A stretch of 5,091 nt of DNA, taken from the NCBI GenBank assembly GCA_027064285.1, contig JAMOPX010000230.1, forward strand, positions 1 to 5,091, read 5' to 3'. Each line of letters opens with the position of its first letter. Within the stretch, counting starts at the first letter, position 1. Positions 5,045 through 5,091 of the stretch are shown in pieces. The translations under genes and the position numbers were made by a program. The notes under the pieces were generated by a model. It was not told where the DNA came from. It did no database searches and worked only from the letters and a program-made list of their open reading frames with translations. Origin of the DNA: Desulfobacterales bacterium. Its GTDB lineage: Bacteria; Desulfobacterota; DSM-4660; Desulfatiglandales; JALVZP01.

Positions 5045-5091
5045 ATGATTAAGAGATACATAGAAAAAGTCTCTGTTATCGATTCCTGTGA
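5045..5091 (+). CDS. Possible start of a further gene, cut by the window edge
   Basis: ATG at 5045 opens a frame that runs to the window end, giving MIKRYIEKVSVIDSC. The frame is open upstream to 5006 after a TGA at 5003-5005. There is no good Shine-Dalgarno before the ATG, and 15 residues resemble no family I can name. If real, it is 99 bp downstream of the molybdoenzyme stop on the same strand and could be an operon partner. It may equally be a chance frame. Confidence 0.2.
   Translation, partial: MIKRYIEKVSVIDSC

Noticed and set aside
4819..5061. 80-codon minus-strand frame over the end of the molybdoenzyme gene
   Set aside because: It mostly overlaps the C-terminal coding region of a confidently assigned gene, has no recognisable protein features, and is readily explained as a shadow frame.
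1..5091. CRISPR array, tRNA or rRNA genes
   Set aside because: I saw no regularly spaced direct repeats, no cloverleaf with the conserved T-loop sequence, and no rRNA-like conserved stretches on either strand.

Overview
The window is about 5.1 kb of AT-rich bacterial DNA (hand-counted stretches of the large genes are 35-38% GC) with three full-length protein genes, two unrelated in function to the third. The Tat-exported molybdenum/iron-sulfur oxidoreductase points to a Gram-negative-type bacterium with anaerobic or versatile respiration. The low GC and Lys/Ile-rich proteins would fit lineages such as Nitrospirota or Desulfobacterota, but this placement is only an impression, with no marker gene to settle it.

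Layout. Positions 1-212 hold no clear gene but several short hairpins, a possible promoter and a 39-codon ORF whose stop overlaps the next start codon. Positions 213-1196 (+) encode a CgeB-type glycosyltransferase. Positions 1193-2104 (-) encode a beta-propeller-like protein resembling the DUF4915/TIGR03032 group. The two are convergent and overlap by 4 bp. Both families are commonly met in cell-surface glycan or glycosylation neighbourhoods, so the left half probably belongs to such a locus.

Positions 2105-2647 are a long intergenic region. It contains a probable divergent promoter pair and a 382-bp MITE-like element (2237-2618). The element has 16-bp imperfect terminal inverted repeats, a perfect 8-bp flanking direct repeat (TTATTTAA), about 52% GC, and an interior that is almost entirely one large imperfect palindrome. 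It encodes no recognisable transposase.

Positions 2648-4945 (+) encode a 765-aa Tat-signal molybdopterin oxidoreductase (DMSO reductase superfamily) with a [4Fe-4S] site and a candidate Cys ligand to Mo. Its Shine-Dalgarno begins 8 bp after the right copy of the direct repeat. The best promoter candidate lies left of the element, so the element probably sits in the transcribed 5' leader of this gene. No electron-transfer partner (FeS subunit, membrane anchor or cytochrome) is visible. The last 146 bp hold a hairpin and perhaps the first codons of another gene.

The most noteworthy item is the hairpin-forming transposon derivative placed between promoter and ribosome-binding site of a respiratory-type molybdoenzyme.
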